Shown here: piece by piece, positions 16,499 through 25,759 of the stretch | Layout of the letters: each line of letters starts with the position of its first letter | How positions within the stretch are numbered: position 1 is the stretch's first letter | From: UBA11512 sp964623895 | GTDB lineage: Bacteria; Bacillota; Clostridia; Oscillospirales; CAG-272 | DNA length: 52,511 bases | Assembly: GCA_964623895.1 (NCBI GenBank) | Contig: CAZUWA010000007.1 | Coordinates: 1 to 52,511, forward strand | Direction: 5' to 3' | Program-made: the position numbers and the translations under genes | The notes under the pieces: generated by a model | What the model was told of the DNA's origin: nothing | Database searches by the model: none | Seen by the model: only the letters and a program-made list of their open reading frames with translations

Positions 16499-16555
16499 GA
16501 GGAAAATACGATTCCAAACGAAAGGGACTTTATTAAAAAGTTGTGGTTGATTACA

Positions 16556-18223
16556 ATGCGTTCAAATGAGATCAAGAACGGCGTAGAACGTGCGCCGAAC
16601 CGCAGTTTACTTTATGCGCTGGGACTGACCGATGAAGAAATTGCCCGTCCGTTGGTCGCGGTGGTGTCCTCTCATAATGAGATCGTGCCCGGTCACATGA
16701 ATCTTGACAAAATTGCAGAGGCGGTCAAAGCGGGTGTGCGTGCGGCGGGCGGTACGCCGATCGAATTCCCGGCAATCGCTGTTTGCGATGGCATTGCCAT
16801 GGGACATATCGGTATGAAATATTCGCTCGTGACCAGAGACCTGATCGCAGATTCGACCGAGGCAATGGTGATGGCGCACCGTTTTGACGGCATTGTAATG
16901 ATCCCCAACTGTGACAAAAACGTACCCGGACTTTTAATGGCTGCGGCACGGCTGAATATCCCCACAATCTTCTGCTCGGGCGGACCGATGCTGGCGGGCA
17001 GAATGAAGGATGGCAAGCGTACATGTCTAAGCCATATGTTTGAGGCGGTAGGCGCTTATCACGCCGGAAAACTTGATGACACCGGTGTGAAGGAATATGA
17101 AGAAAGCGCCTGTCCTACTTGCGGATCTTGCTCCGGCATGTATACTGCCAATTCAATGAACTGCTTAACAGAAGCCATCGGCATGGCATTGCCCGGAAAC
17201 GGAACGATTCCCGGGGCATTTTCCGCAAGATTGCGATTGGCGAAGCAAGCAGGCATGAAGGTGATGGAACTGATTGAAAAGAACATTTGTCCTCGTGACA
17301 TCATGACACCTGCGGCATTCCATAACGCGGAAACTGTTGACATGGCGCTCGGATGTTCTACCAACACGATGTTGCATTTGCCGGCAATCGCTCATGAAGC
17401 TGGAGTGGAAATCGATCTCGATATGGCAAATGAAATTTCCGCGTGTACTCCGAATCTCTGTCATCTCGCCCCTGCCGGAGAGACCTATATGGAAGATCTT
17501 GACAGAGCGGGTGGCGTCTATGCGGTCATGAAGGAACTGACAAAGAAAGATCTGCTTGATCTTTCGGTCATCACGGTCACCGGTAAAACGATGGCGGAAA
17601 ATCTTGAAAATGTCAAGAATCTTGATGATAGCTTGATTCGACCGATCGAGCATCCTTACATGGCGACCGGTGGTATTGCGGTATTAAAAGGTAATCTTGC
17701 TCCGGACGGTTGTGTTGTCAAGCAGTCAGCGGTTGCGCCTGAAATGATGAAGCATGAAGGTAAAGCCAGAGTGTTTGATTCGGAGGAGGATGCGATCAAA
17801 GCAATCTACAACAAGGAGATCGTTGCCGGTGATGTTGTGGTCATTCGCTATGAAGGACCGAAGGGCGGTCCCGGTATGAGAGAAATGCTCAATCCCACTT
17901 CTGCCATCTGCGGCATGGGACTGGGGGAGAGCGTAGCGCTGATCACCGATGGGCGTTTTTCCGGTGCGACAAGGGGTGCTTCTATCGGGCACGTCAGTCC
18001 GGAGGCGGCGGCAGGCGGTCCGATCGCGTTGGTAAAAGAAGGGGATCTTATTTCCATCGATATTCCAAACTGCGAGATTACTTTGCATGTTTCGGATGAA
18101 GAACTGGCGGCGCGTAAAGCCGCTTGGATGTGCCCTGAACCGAAAGTCAAAAGCGGTTATTTGAGGAGATACGCCAAGATGGTATCTTCTGCCGACAAGG
18201 GTGCTATTTTACTTGATGATTAA
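16556..18223 (+). CDS. ilvD: Dihydroxy-acid dehydratase
   Basis: IlvD is an iron-sulfur dehydratase that converts dihydroxy-isovalerate and dihydroxy-methylvalerate to the 2-oxo acids. The start at 16556 gives MRSNEIKNGVERAPNRSLLYALGL, the normal N-terminus, and a 555-residue enzyme; the ORF extends upstream across the hairpin but without homology. The upstream ribosome site is weak. Cluster-ligand regions are PNCDKNVPG and CPTCGSCSGMYTANSMNC. The C-terminal active-site stretch GPKGGPGMREM and the TDGRFSGATRG segment are intact. The 107-base gap before it holds the hairpin. Confidence 0.96.
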   Translation: MRSNEIKNGVERAPNRSLLYALGLTDEEIARPLVAVVSSHNEIVPGHMNLDKIAEAVKAGVRAAGGTPIEFPAIAVCDGIAMGHIGMKYSLVTRDLIADSTEAMVMAHRFDGIVMIPNCDKNVPGLLMAAARLNIPTIFCSGGPMLAGRMKDGKRTCLSHMFEAVGAYHAGKLDDTGVKEYEESACPTCGSCSGMYTANSMNCLTEAIGMALPGNGTIPGAFSARLRLAKQAGMKVMELIEKNICPRDIMTPAAFHNAETVDMALGCSTNTMLHLPAIAHEAGVEIDLDMANEISACTPNLCHLAPAGETYMEDLDRAGGVYAVMKELTKKDLLDLSVITVTGKTMAENLENVKNLDDSLIRPIEHPYMATGGIAVLKGNLAPDGCVVKQSAVAPEMMKHEGKARVFDSEEDAIKAIYNKEIVAGDVVVIRYEGPKGGPGMREMLNPTSAICGMGLGESVALITDGRFSGATRGASIGHVSPEAAAGGPIALVKEGDLISIDIPNCEITLHVSDEELAARKAAWMCPEPKVKSGYLRRYAKMVSSADKGAILLDD

Positions 18224-18248
18224 CTAATGATAAGAAGGAGAACTTTCC

Positions 18249-19931
18249 TTGAAACCGAAATTTGAAAAATACATTCCCGCATCGCACATTTCTTTAAAAG
18301 ATAGAACATGGTGCGATAAAGAACTCACAAAAGCGCCGACATGGTGCTCGGTAGACTTAAGAGACGGAAACCAGTCGCTCATCAATCCGATGAACCTGAA
18401 GGAAAAACTTGAAATGTTCCATTTACTTCTTGACATCGGTGTCAAGGAGATCGAGATCGGCTTTCCGTCCGCATCCGATACGGAATATGAGATCTGCAGA
18501 GAACTGATCGAAGGGGGACACATCCCGGACGATGTATACATCCAAGTGTTGGTGCAAGCAAGAGAACATCTTATCAAAAAGACATTTGAAGCCATTAAAG
18601 GCGCAAAAAATGTTATTTTGCATTTCTATAACTCTACCTCCGTGCAGCAAAGAAAGATCGTGTTTGGAACGGATGCGGCAGGAGTTACCAAGATCGCTAC
18701 CGACGCCGCAAAACTCATTAGAGATTTGAGCGAGCCGATGATCAAAGAGGGAATGAATATCCGCTATGAATATTCTCCCGAGAGTTTCATGGGTACCGAA
18801 CCGGATGTGGCGGTGGATATCTGTCAGGCGGTCATCGAAGCGCTTGGCGCAACTCCTGAGAACAAGGTCATTTTGAACCTGCCGTCGACGGTCGAGAACA
18901 TGACACCCAACTATTTTGCCGATATTATTGAGTATTTCTGTCGTAAATTGCCGAGCAGAGACTGTGCAATCATCTCTTTGCATCCGCACAACGACCGCGG
19001 AGAGGGTGTCGCGACTGCCGAAATGGGCGTTTTGGCAGGCGCGGAGCGTATCGAAGCAACGCTGTTTGGAAACGGTGAGCGGACGGGCAACGTCGATATG
19101 ATCACATTGGCGCTGAATATGTATACGCAGGGCTACGATCCGGAACTGGATTTCTCTCAGATGCCGAAGATTAAGGAAACTTACGAGCGTTGCACCCACA
19201 TGAAGGTGCACGAACGTTCTCCGTATGCGGGACAGCTCGTGTTTACGGCATTCTCGGGAAGCCATCAGGATGCTATCAACAAAGGATATCACTATATGCG
19301 TTCTTCCGGCTCGGAGTATTGGGAAGTGCCTTATCTGCCGATCGACCCGAAGGATGTCGGCAGAGAATATGAACCGGTCATTCGCATCAACAGCCAGTCG
19401 GGCAAAGGTGGTGCAGCATTCGTTATGGAGAGTAACTATGGGTATATGCTTCCGAAAGCTATGCACCCGGAGTTTGGCAAGGTCGTGCAAGAGGAGGCGG
19501 ACCGTCTCGGCACAGAGCTCCTGCCCGGTCAGATTTTCGAACTGTTCGAGAGAGAGTATTTGACCTTCTCGCCATACAAACTCGTGAAACATTCCTTTAA
19601 CGAAAAGCATCCGGACGATCACACCATTGTGTGCTTTGAGGGTGTTATTGAGAAAAACGGAATGCCGATCGAACTTGAAGGTGAAGGTAATGGGCCGATC
19701 GACGCTTTCTTCCAATCGATCAAAAACCTTGACATCGGCAAATACAAATTCCTAAACTATTCAGAGCATGCCGTTTCGGTCGGTTCCGACTCAAAAGCTG
19801 TTGCCTATGTTCAATTGATCACCCCGAAGGGGAATAATGTTTTTGGTGTCGGCATGAGCAGTAATATCAACCGTGCATCCCTGCGCGCCATCCTGTCTGC
19901 AATCAACCATTCTATAAAAAAAGGAATTTAA
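18249..19931 (+). CDS. leuA: 2-isopropylmalate synthase (long LeuA type)
   Basis: LeuA condenses acetyl-CoA with 2-oxoisovalerate, the committed step to leucine. Translation begins at TTG (18249), with GAAGGAGA upstream. The 560-residue protein opens KFEKYIPASHISLKDRTWCDKELTKAPTWCSVDLRDGNQSL, the arrangement of the long, fungal/actinobacterial-like group rather than the shorter E. coli form. The catalytic barrel has DLRDGNQ and the metal pair SLHPHNDRGEG (H-x-H). The C-terminal LeuA regulatory domain, the site of leucine feedback, is present (SDSKAVAYVQLITPKGNNVFGVGMS). It follows ilvD by 25 bases. Confidence 0.95.
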   Translation: MKPKFEKYIPASHISLKDRTWCDKELTKAPTWCSVDLRDGNQSLINPMNLKEKLEMFHLLLDIGVKEIEIGFPSASDTEYEICRELIEGGHIPDDVYIQVLVQAREHLIKKTFEAIKGAKNVILHFYNSTSVQQRKIVFGTDAAGVTKIATDAAKLIRDLSEPMIKEGMNIRYEYSPESFMGTEPDVAVDICQAVIEALGATPENKVILNLPSTVENMTPNYFADIIEYFCRKLPSRDCAIISLHPHNDRGEGVATAEMGVLAGAERIEATLFGNGERTGNVDMITLALNMYTQGYDPELDFSQMPKIKETYERCTHMKVHERSPYAGQLVFTAFSGSHQDAINKGYHYMRSSGSEYWEVPYLPIDPKDVGREYEPVIRINSQSGKGGAAFVMESNYGYMLPKAMHPEFGKVVQEEADRLGTELLPGQIFELFEREYLTFSPYKLVKHSFNEKHPDDHTIVCFEGVIEKNGMPIELEGEGNGPIDAFFQSIKNLDIGKYKFLNYSEHAVSVGSDSKAVAYVQLITPKGNNVFGVGMSSNINRASLRAILSAINHSIKKGI

Positions 19932-19965
19932 ACTGAAAAAATTCATTTTGAAAGGAAGAACGACC

Positions 19966-21225
19966 ATGGGAATGACTATGACTGAAAAGATCCTTGCGGC
20001 ACATGCAGGATTATCTTCTGTGAAAGCGGGCGATCTAATCGAAGCAAAACTTGATTTGGTTTTGGGTAACGATGTCACTACACCGGTTGCCATCGGCGTT
20101 TTTGAAAAGACCGGCTTTACAAGAATTTTCGATAAAAATAAAATTGCGATTGTTCTCGATCATTATACTCCTTGTAAGGATATCGCTTCGGCAAAACTTT
20201 GCCATACTGCAAGAGAATTTGCCAAAAAGCATGAGATCGTCAACTTTTTCGATGTTGGATGCGTTGGCATTGAGCATGCATTACTCCCGGAAAAAGGACT
20301 GGTACTGCCGGGAGACTGTATTATAGGTGCAGACTCACACACCTGCACCTATGGCGCACTCGGTGCATTCTCAACCGGTGTCGGCTCGACCGACATGGCA
20401 GCAGGCATGGCAATGGGTGAAAACTGGTTCAAAGTTCCGTCTGCCATCAAGGTAGAATTAAAGGAATGTCTTCCGAAACATGTTTCAGGAAAGGATGTCA
20501 TCTTGCACCTGATCGGCATGATCGGTGTGGACGGAGCGCTCTATAAGAGCCTTGAATTCACAGGGGAAGGCGTGAGCTCCTTAAGCATGGATGATCGTTT
20601 TACGATTTCCAATATGGCGATCGAAGCAGGTGGCAAGAACGGCATTTTTCCGGTCGACGAGCAGACGATCGCATACGTCAAAGGGAAGAGCGAACGTGTG
20701 TATACTGTTTACGAGGCGGATGAGGATGCTGTTTATGAGCAGACGGTTACTATTGATCTTTCCACTCTTGAACCGACAGTTGCCCTTCCGCATCTGCCAT
20801 CTAACACCAAAACAATCGGTGAGGTTGCAGGATTGAAGATCGATCAGTGCATCATCGGCTCTTGCACGAACGGTAGAATTTCGGACTTGCGTGCGGCGGC
20901 GGCAATCCTCAAAAACAGAAAAGTGGCAGAGGGGGTAAGGACGATCGTCATTCCTGCTACTCAAAAGATCTATCTTGAAGCGATGGAAGAAGGGCTTCTT
21001 GAAGTGTTTATTAAAGCGGGTTGTGCGGTATCTACTCCGACCTGCGGACCGTGCCTTGGTGGACACATGGGTGTCATGTGGGAAGGTGAGCGCGCCGTTG
21101 CCACTACCAACCGCAATTTTGTCGGCAGAATGGGGCACACCGGCTCGGAAGTCGTGCTTGCAAGCCCTGCGGTCGCGGCAGCTTCGGCAGTGATGGGCTG
21201 TCTTGCCGATCCGAGAACACTGTGA
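19966..21225 (+). CDS. leuC: 3-isopropylmalate dehydratase, large subunit
   Basis: LeuC, with LeuD, isomerises 2- to 3-isopropylmalate through an aconitase-type 4Fe-4S site. The ATG at 19966 (AAAGGAAG upstream) gives a 419-residue protein beginning MGMTMTEKILAAHAGL; an upstream TTG is not needed. Cluster ligands are in IIGSCTNGRISDL and in CGPCLGGHMG, as in the bacterial/archaeal short form. ADSHTCTYGALGAFSTGVGSTD is the substrate-site segment. It lies 34 bases after leuA and 16 before leuD. Confidence 0.96.
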   Translation: MGMTMTEKILAAHAGLSSVKAGDLIEAKLDLVLGNDVTTPVAIGVFEKTGFTRIFDKNKIAIVLDHYTPCKDIASAKLCHTAREFAKKHEIVNFFDVGCVGIEHALLPEKGLVLPGDCIIGADSHTCTYGALGAFSTGVGSTDMAAGMAMGENWFKVPSAIKVELKECLPKHVSGKDVILHLIGMIGVDGALYKSLEFTGEGVSSLSMDDRFTISNMAIEAGGKNGIFPVDEQTIAYVKGKSERVYTVYEADEDAVYEQTVTIDLSTLEPTVALPHLPSNTKTIGEVAGLKIDQCIIGSCTNGRISDLRAAAAILKNRKVAEGVRTIVIPATQKIYLEAMEEGLLEVFIKAGCAVSTPTCGPCLGGHMGVMWEGERAVATTNRNFVGRMGHTGSEVVLASPAVAAASAVMGCLADPRTL

Positions 21226-21241
21226 AAAGGAGGAATGGGAG

Positions 21242-21742
21242 ATGGTAAAAGGAACTGTTTTTAAATATGGCGACAACGTCGATACCGATGTCATCATTCC
21301 TGCAAGATATCTGAATGATCCTTCAAAGGAAGCGTTAAGAAAACATTGTATGGAGGACATCGATCCTACCTATGCCACAACGGTTCATTTGGGCGACATT
21401 ATGGTTGCTGGATACAATTTCGGTTGCGGCTCCTCAAGAGAGCATGCTCCAATTGCTATCCAATCGTCCGGCGCATCTTGCGTGATTGCGGCATCTTTTG
21501 CAAGAATCTTCTACAGAAATGCTATCAACATCGGCTTCCCGATATTGGAGTGCCCGGAAGCCGCGAAAGCTATTTCGAACGGTGATATTGTTTCGGTGGA
21601 TTTTGAAACGGGAAAGATCACAGACGAGACCACGGGAGAGACCTTTACGGCGACCTCTTTCCCACCGTTTATTGAAAAGATTATTGAAAACGGGGGACTG
21701 CTCAATTATTTGAAGAGGAAGCAGGATGGGGAAATTGAATAA
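21242..21742 (+). CDS. leuD: 3-isopropylmalate dehydratase, small subunit
   Basis: LeuD supplies the swivelling domain of isopropylmalate isomerase. The start at 21242 has AGGAGG 7 bases upstream and gives 166 residues, the normal short length. The signature YGDNVDTDVIIPARYL lies near 8-23, and the substrate loop is NFGCGSSREHAP. Its partner LeuC is encoded immediately upstream. Confidence 0.96.
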   Translation: MVKGTVFKYGDNVDTDVIIPARYLNDPSKEALRKHCMEDIDPTYATTVHLGDIMVAGYNFGCGSSREHAPIAIQSSGASCVIAASFARIFYRNAINIGFPILECPEAAKAISNGDIVSVDFETGKITDETTGETFTATSFPPFIEKIIENGGLLNYLKRKQDGEIE

Positions 21743-21776
21743 AAGATCAGAGCACAGCCTTCAAGATTGCTTTTTA

Positions 21777-21794
21777 TGCCGCCGCAAAGCGGCA
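21777..21794 (+). other. Small GC-rich hairpin before the leuB ribosome site
   Basis: TGCCGC (21777-21782), loop CGCAAA, GCGGCA (21789-21794), ending 4 bases before the GGAG of leuB. It could limit ribosome access or stabilise the 5' end of a processed leuB message; neither is shown by sequence alone. Confidence 0.5.
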
Positions 21795-21808
21795 GAATGG
21801 AGTTTTTT

Positions 21809-22879
21809 ATGAATTACAATATTGCTCTTGTAAAAGGAGACGGCATCGGACCGGAGATCGTGAATGCCGCGGTACGTGTCCTTGATGAAGTTGCAAAAAA
21901 ATACGGACATACTTTTAACTATACAGAATGCCTTGCTGGCGGATGTGCCATTGATGCTTGCGGTGAACCGCTTCCGAGTGAAACGATTGAGGCATGCCTT
22001 TCGTCCGATTCTGTACTGCTCGGTGCAGTAGGAGGTCCGAAATGGGATAAAAATCCGGCAGATTTACGCCCGGAAAAGGCACTCTTGGGACTTCGTGCGG
22101 CACTTGGACTGTATACCAATCTGCGTCCCGCAAAACTGTATCCCTGCCTTGTGGGGGACTGTCCGTTGCGTTCCGATATCGTGGCAAACGGTTTTGATAT
22201 GATGATGGTCCGAGAACTGACAGGCGGCATTTATTTCGGGGAACGCGGCAGAAGAGAGGGCAAGTACGGTTTTGAAGCCTACGACACCGAAGCGTATTCG
22301 GTGATGGAGATTGAACGCATTGCACGTGTTGCTTTTGAAAGCGCGATGAAGAGAAGAAAGAACGTTATTTCTGTCGACAAGGCGAATGTTCTTGAAACTT
22401 CCAGACTTTGGAGGGAAACGGTACATCGTGTTGCAGAAGCGTATCCGGAAGTGACTGTGCGCGATATGTTGGTGGACAATACAGCCATGCAGTTGGTGCG
22501 CAATCCTGCGCAGTTTGATGTGGTGGTCACTACCAATATGTTTGGTGACATTCTTTCGGACGAGGCTTCGCAAATCACCGGTTCGATCGGACTTCTGCCC
22601 TCTGCTTCGCTTGGAGATGGGACGAGAGGAATGTACGAACCGATCCACGGTTCTGCGCCCGATATTGCGGGGAAGGGCATTGCCAATCCGATTGCAACGA
22701 TCTTGTCGGTAGCGATGATGCTTCGCTATTCCTTTTCGTTGACAAAAGAGGCGGATGATATCGAAAATGCGGTCAATACCGTTTTGAATGCGGGACACCG
22801 TACCGCAGATATTGCCAAAAAAGGAGAAAAGGCACTTTCCACCGATGAAATCACCGATCTCATCATTAAGGTGCTTTAA
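21809..22879 (+). CDS. leuB: 3-isopropylmalate dehydrogenase
   Basis: LeuB oxidises and decarboxylates 3-isopropylmalate to 2-oxoisocaproate with NAD+. The ATG at 21809 (GGAG upstream) gives MNYNIALVKGDGIGPEIV and 356 residues, a standard length. ELTGGIYFG, the Lys-containing DKANVLETSRLWRE segment and NMFGDILSDEASQITGSIG identify the active site; GSAPDIAGKGIANP is the NAD-binding stretch. The 66-base gap after leuD carries a small hairpin. The DUF815-type ATPase begins 6 bases after the stop. Confidence 0.97.
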   Translation: MNYNIALVKGDGIGPEIVNAAVRVLDEVAKKYGHTFNYTECLAGGCAIDACGEPLPSETIEACLSSDSVLLGAVGGPKWDKNPADLRPEKALLGLRAALGLYTNLRPAKLYPCLVGDCPLRSDIVANGFDMMMVRELTGGIYFGERGRREGKYGFEAYDTEAYSVMEIERIARVAFESAMKRRKNVISVDKANVLETSRLWRETVHRVAEAYPEVTVRDMLVDNTAMQLVRNPAQFDVVVTTNMFGDILSDEASQITGSIGLLPSASLGDGTRGMYEPIHGSAPDIAGKGIANPIATILSVAMMLRYSFSLTKEADDIENAVNTVLNAGHRTADIAKKGEKALSTDEITDLIIKVL

Positions 22880-22885
22880 AACGTC

Positions 22886-24151
22886 ATGAAATCCCTTTTA
22901 TCGGAACTGTTTCTGTACGCAGGATTTGGAGAGGCGGAAGGACTGAATACCTTTGCGGAGCATCTTGAAGATTCTTCTGCGCACAAGGTTGAAATACTGC
23001 GCTTTTTAAAAAAGACGGTTGCTTTTTCGGCGGATCTTGGACTTGACGGCAATTGTTTCAGGAATTATATTGCCTATCTGATCATCAAATCGGAAAATCC
23101 TTTTTCTCTTTCTTTTGAGAGAAAAGAGGGCAATTCCTCGCTTGTCGCCGCCGCTCTTGCGGACGCACATATTTTGCGCGAGATCTTCCATTTTGATCTG
23201 TCGCTTCCTGTCGATCCTGTTTTTTTTGAACTGCTTGTCCATTTTGACGGTGAAGGAAATGGGGACACGCCGGCAAAACGTATTTCAGATCTAACGAAAG
23301 CGCTGACCGAGGCAGAAAGCGATGAAGAGTTTCTTCACGCGATCATCAACCACTATCGACACTATGGTGTAGGCGATTATTCGTTGTATTCTGCCTTTTC
23401 GCTTGATGAAGAAGGACAGATTACGCCGATTGTCTCTGTCGAAGCGGTGACTTTAGAGCATTTGATCGGCTATGATCTGCAGAAAAAACGGATCGTTAAC
23501 AATACCAAAGCTTTCTTAAAAGGCAAAGCTGCAAACAACGTTCACCTTTACGGAGATGCCGGTACCGGAAAATCGACCTGTGTACGTGCCCTTTTAAATC
23601 GTTATGAAGCGGAAGGACTGCGGATGGTGGAGGTGTATAAGCATCAATTTGAGTATCTGCCGGCAGTCATTGCAAAACTGAAAAAACGAAACTATCGGTT
23701 CATTATTTTTATAGATGACCTTTCTTTTGAAGATCATGAAGTCGAATATAAGTATTTAAAGGCGATCATAGAGGGAGGTCTCTCCGGTAGACCTGATAAC
23801 ATTCTCATCTATGCGACTTCCAACCGCCGCCACCTCATCAAAGAGACTTGGAAGGATAAGAACGACATGGAGTATGAGGGAGAGATCCATCGTTCGGATA
23901 CGGTCGAGGAGAAACTTTCTCTTGCAGCACGGTTCGGTATTGCCATTCGCTTTGCTGCACCGAATGTGCAGGAATACAGAAATATTGTTTTGGGGCTTGC
24001 AAAAGAGGCAGACATACAGGGTTATGAGGAGGAAGAACTCCTTGCCGCCTCTCACGCTTGGGAGATCAGAAACGGCGGACGGAGCGGTAGGACTGCCGAA
24101 CAGTTTATCAGTTATTTACAGGGAAAGGAAGAAGACCATGGTGACACTTGA
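22886..24151 (+). CDS. DUF815-family AAA-type ATPase
   Basis: A 421-residue cytoplasmic ATPase. The C-terminal half has a Walker A loop YGDAGTGKST (about 223-232), a Walker B-like IIFIDDLSFED and sensor-like ATSNRRHLI. The combination VTLEHLIGYDLQKKRIVNNTKAFL followed by this loop is characteristic of the DUF815 group, which is widespread but has no firmly assigned role. The N-terminal half is a poorly conserved helical region. Placement inside the branched-chain operon, 6 bases after leuB and overlapping ilvA by 14 bases, shows co-expression with the pathway. Whether it acts on those enzymes is unknown; this may be simple operon hitch-hiking. Confidence 0.85.
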   Translation: MKSLLSELFLYAGFGEAEGLNTFAEHLEDSSAHKVEILRFLKKTVAFSADLGLDGNCFRNYIAYLIIKSENPFSLSFERKEGNSSLVAAALADAHILREIFHFDLSLPVDPVFFELLVHFDGEGNGDTPAKRISDLTKALTEAESDEEFLHAIINHYRHYGVGDYSLYSAFSLDEEGQITPIVSVEAVTLEHLIGYDLQKKRIVNNTKAFLKGKAANNVHLYGDAGTGKSTCVRALLNRYEAEGLRMVEVYKHQFEYLPAVIAKLKKRNYRFIIFIDDLSFEDHEVEYKYLKAIIEGGLSGRPDNILIYATSNRRHLIKETWKDKNDMEYEGEIHRSDTVEEKLSLAARFGIAIRFAAPNVQEYRNIVLGLAKEADIQGYEEEELLAASHAWEIRNGGRSGRTAEQFISYLQGKEEDHGDT

Positions 24152-25346
24152 CAAAGTCTATCATGCATCCTATCTGCTGAAGGATGTGGCAAGGCAAACA
24201 GCTTTGATCCATGCCGAAAGCATCAGTCAAGCGCAGGGCGCGGAGATCTATTTAAAAACAGAGAATTTACAGGTTACGGGTTCTTTTAAACTGCGCGGCG
24301 CTTACTATAAGATCAGTCAATTGACTGCGGAGCAGAAGGAAAAAGGAATTATCGCCTGCAGTGCGGGTAATCATGCACAGGGCGTTGCACTTTCCGCAAC
24401 CAGACAAGGGATCAAAAGTATTGTTTGTATGCCGGCGAGTGCACCGATCAGCAAGGTGGAAGCAACAAAAAGACTGGGTGCGGAGGTAATTCTCGTAGAA
24501 GGTGCTTATGACGATGCTTCCGCTAAGGCGATAGAACTGCAGAAGGAAACGGGTGCAACCTTGATTCATCCATTTGACGATGATGATGTGATCGCGGGAC
24601 AAGGAACGATTGGCATCGAACTTTTGGAGCAAATGCGTGATCTTGATGCAGTGGTCGTTCCGATTGGCGGTGGTGGCTTGATCTCCGGTGTGGCATTTGC
24701 TTTAAAAAATCTAAAGCCGGATATCAAGATCTACGGTGTACAAGCGGCAAATGCGGCGAGTATGTATGAGAGTATCAAGACCGGCTCTGCCATCACTTTG
24801 CCGACGGTCAGTACTTTTGCGGATGGTATCGCGGTTAAGCATCCGGGAGACACCACTTTCCAAATGGTCAATAAGTATGTTGACGAGATTGTCACTGTTT
24901 CGGAGGACGAGATCGCAACCGCCATTTTGACGTTGATTGAGAAGCAAAAGCTGATTACTGAAGGCGCGGGTGCAGTGGCAGTGGCTGCTGTTATGTTCGG
25001 TCATTTGCCGATCAAAGGTAAGAAGGTTGCATGCATTTTGTCGGGCGGTAACATTGATGTCAATATTCTCTCCCGCGTCATTACGAGAGGTTTGGTCACC
25101 TCCGGCAGAAACAGTAATCTCCGCATCGCGCTTGAGGATAAGCCGGGACAACTTACGGGTGTGAGCAGTATCATTTCAAAGAACGGCGGGAACGTTGTCG
25201 GTGTCAAGTATGAGCGTTCCGATCCGTCGATGGCGATTTCAAGTTGTTATCTTGACATTAGTATGGAAACAAGAGACTTTGCTCAGATCGAAGAAATCAA
25301 AAACGCACTGACTGAATATGGTTTCAAGATTGTTTCGGTGAGTTAA
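24138..25346 (+). CDS. ilvA: Threonine ammonia-lyase (threonine dehydratase)
   Basis: This PLP enzyme deaminates threonine to 2-oxobutyrate, the entry to isoleucine. The ATG at 24138 (GGAAGAAGACC upstream) gives a 402-residue protein beginning MVTLDKVYHASYLLKDVARQT. The open frame continues upstream but is the shadow of the ATPase gene. The PLP lysine is K51 in TGSFKLRGAY, and the phosphate-binding loop is IGGGGLISG. A single ACT domain follows (LRIALEDKPGQLTGVSSIISKNGGN), as in the 400-residue TdcB-like form found in Firmicutes rather than the 514-residue E. coli IlvA. Its place with ridA and ilvE argues for the biosynthetic role. Confidence 0.95.
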   Translation: MVTLDKVYHASYLLKDVARQTALIHAESISQAQGAEIYLKTENLQVTGSFKLRGAYYKISQLTAEQKEKGIIACSAGNHAQGVALSATRQGIKSIVCMPASAPISKVEATKRLGAEVILVEGAYDDASAKAIELQKETGATLIHPFDDDDVIAGQGTIGIELLEQMRDLDAVVVPIGGGGLISGVAFALKNLKPDIKIYGVQAANAASMYESIKTGSAITLPTVSTFADGIAVKHPGDTTFQMVNKYVDEIVTVSEDEIATAILTLIEKQKLITEGAGAVAVAAVMFGHLPIKGKKVACILSGGNIDVNILSRVITRGLVTSGRNSNLRIALEDKPGQLTGVSSIISKNGGNVVGVKYERSDPSMAISSCYLDISMETRDFAQIEEIKNALTEYGFKIVSVS

Positions 25347-25364
25347 AGAAAGGATGAAAGCAGA

Positions 25365-25739
25365 ATGAATAAAGTATATACTCCCAATGCACCTGCAGCG
25401 ATTGGACCGTATTCGCAGGCAATCGTTGTTAACAATACCGTCTATACTTCGGGACAAATTCCGATCGACCCAATAACAGGTAAGATGGTCGAAGGCGGCA
25501 TCGAGGTGCAGGCAGAACAGGTCATGAACAACTTGAAATCAGTTCTTGAAGAAGCAGGAAGTTGTTTTGAAAATGTGATAAAGACCACTTGCTTTTTAAA
25601 GAATATGAACGATTTTGCAGCGTTCAATGAAATTTATGGGCAGTATTTCACTGAAAGACCGGCAAGATCCTGCGTGGAAGTTGCTTGCCTTCCCAAAGGG
25701 GCATTGGTGGAAGTTGAAGTCATTGCACTTCTCAAATAA
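25365..25739 (+). CDS. ridA: RidA family reactive imine deaminase
   Basis: RidA hydrolyses the enamine/imine released by PLP dehydratases such as IlvA, speeding formation of 2-oxobutyrate and protecting PLP enzymes from 2-aminoacrylate. The 124-residue length is normal. Family marks are APAAIGPYSQAI (residues 8-19) and the C-terminal RPARSCVEVACLPKGALVEVEVIA with the active-site Arg. It lies 18 bases after ilvA, which fits a direct functional partnership. Confidence 0.95.
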   Translation: MNKVYTPNAPAAIGPYSQAIVVNNTVYTSGQIPIDPITGKMVEGGIEVQAEQVMNNLKSVLEEAGSCFENVIKTTCFLKNMNDFAAFNEIYGQYFTERPARSCVEVACLPKGALVEVEVIALLK

Positions 25740-25759
25740 TAGGAAAAGAGGCGTCAAAA

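Noticed and set aside
16409..16555. Longer ilvD N-terminus
   Set aside because: The extra 49 codons cover the end of ilvC and the hairpin and have no counterpart in dihydroxy-acid dehydratases.
18423..19715. 430-codon open frame on the minus strand
   Set aside because: It lies exactly antisense to leuA, its translation is Arg/His/Cys-rich without domains, and no ribosome site precedes it.
20581..21360. 259-codon antisense frame over leuC/leuD
   Set aside because: Shadow of well-identified genes with unnatural composition.
23811..24137. Longer N-terminus of threonine ammonia-lyase
   Set aside because: These codons are an out-of-frame reading of the DUF815-type ATPase gene; the enzyme starts at 24138.
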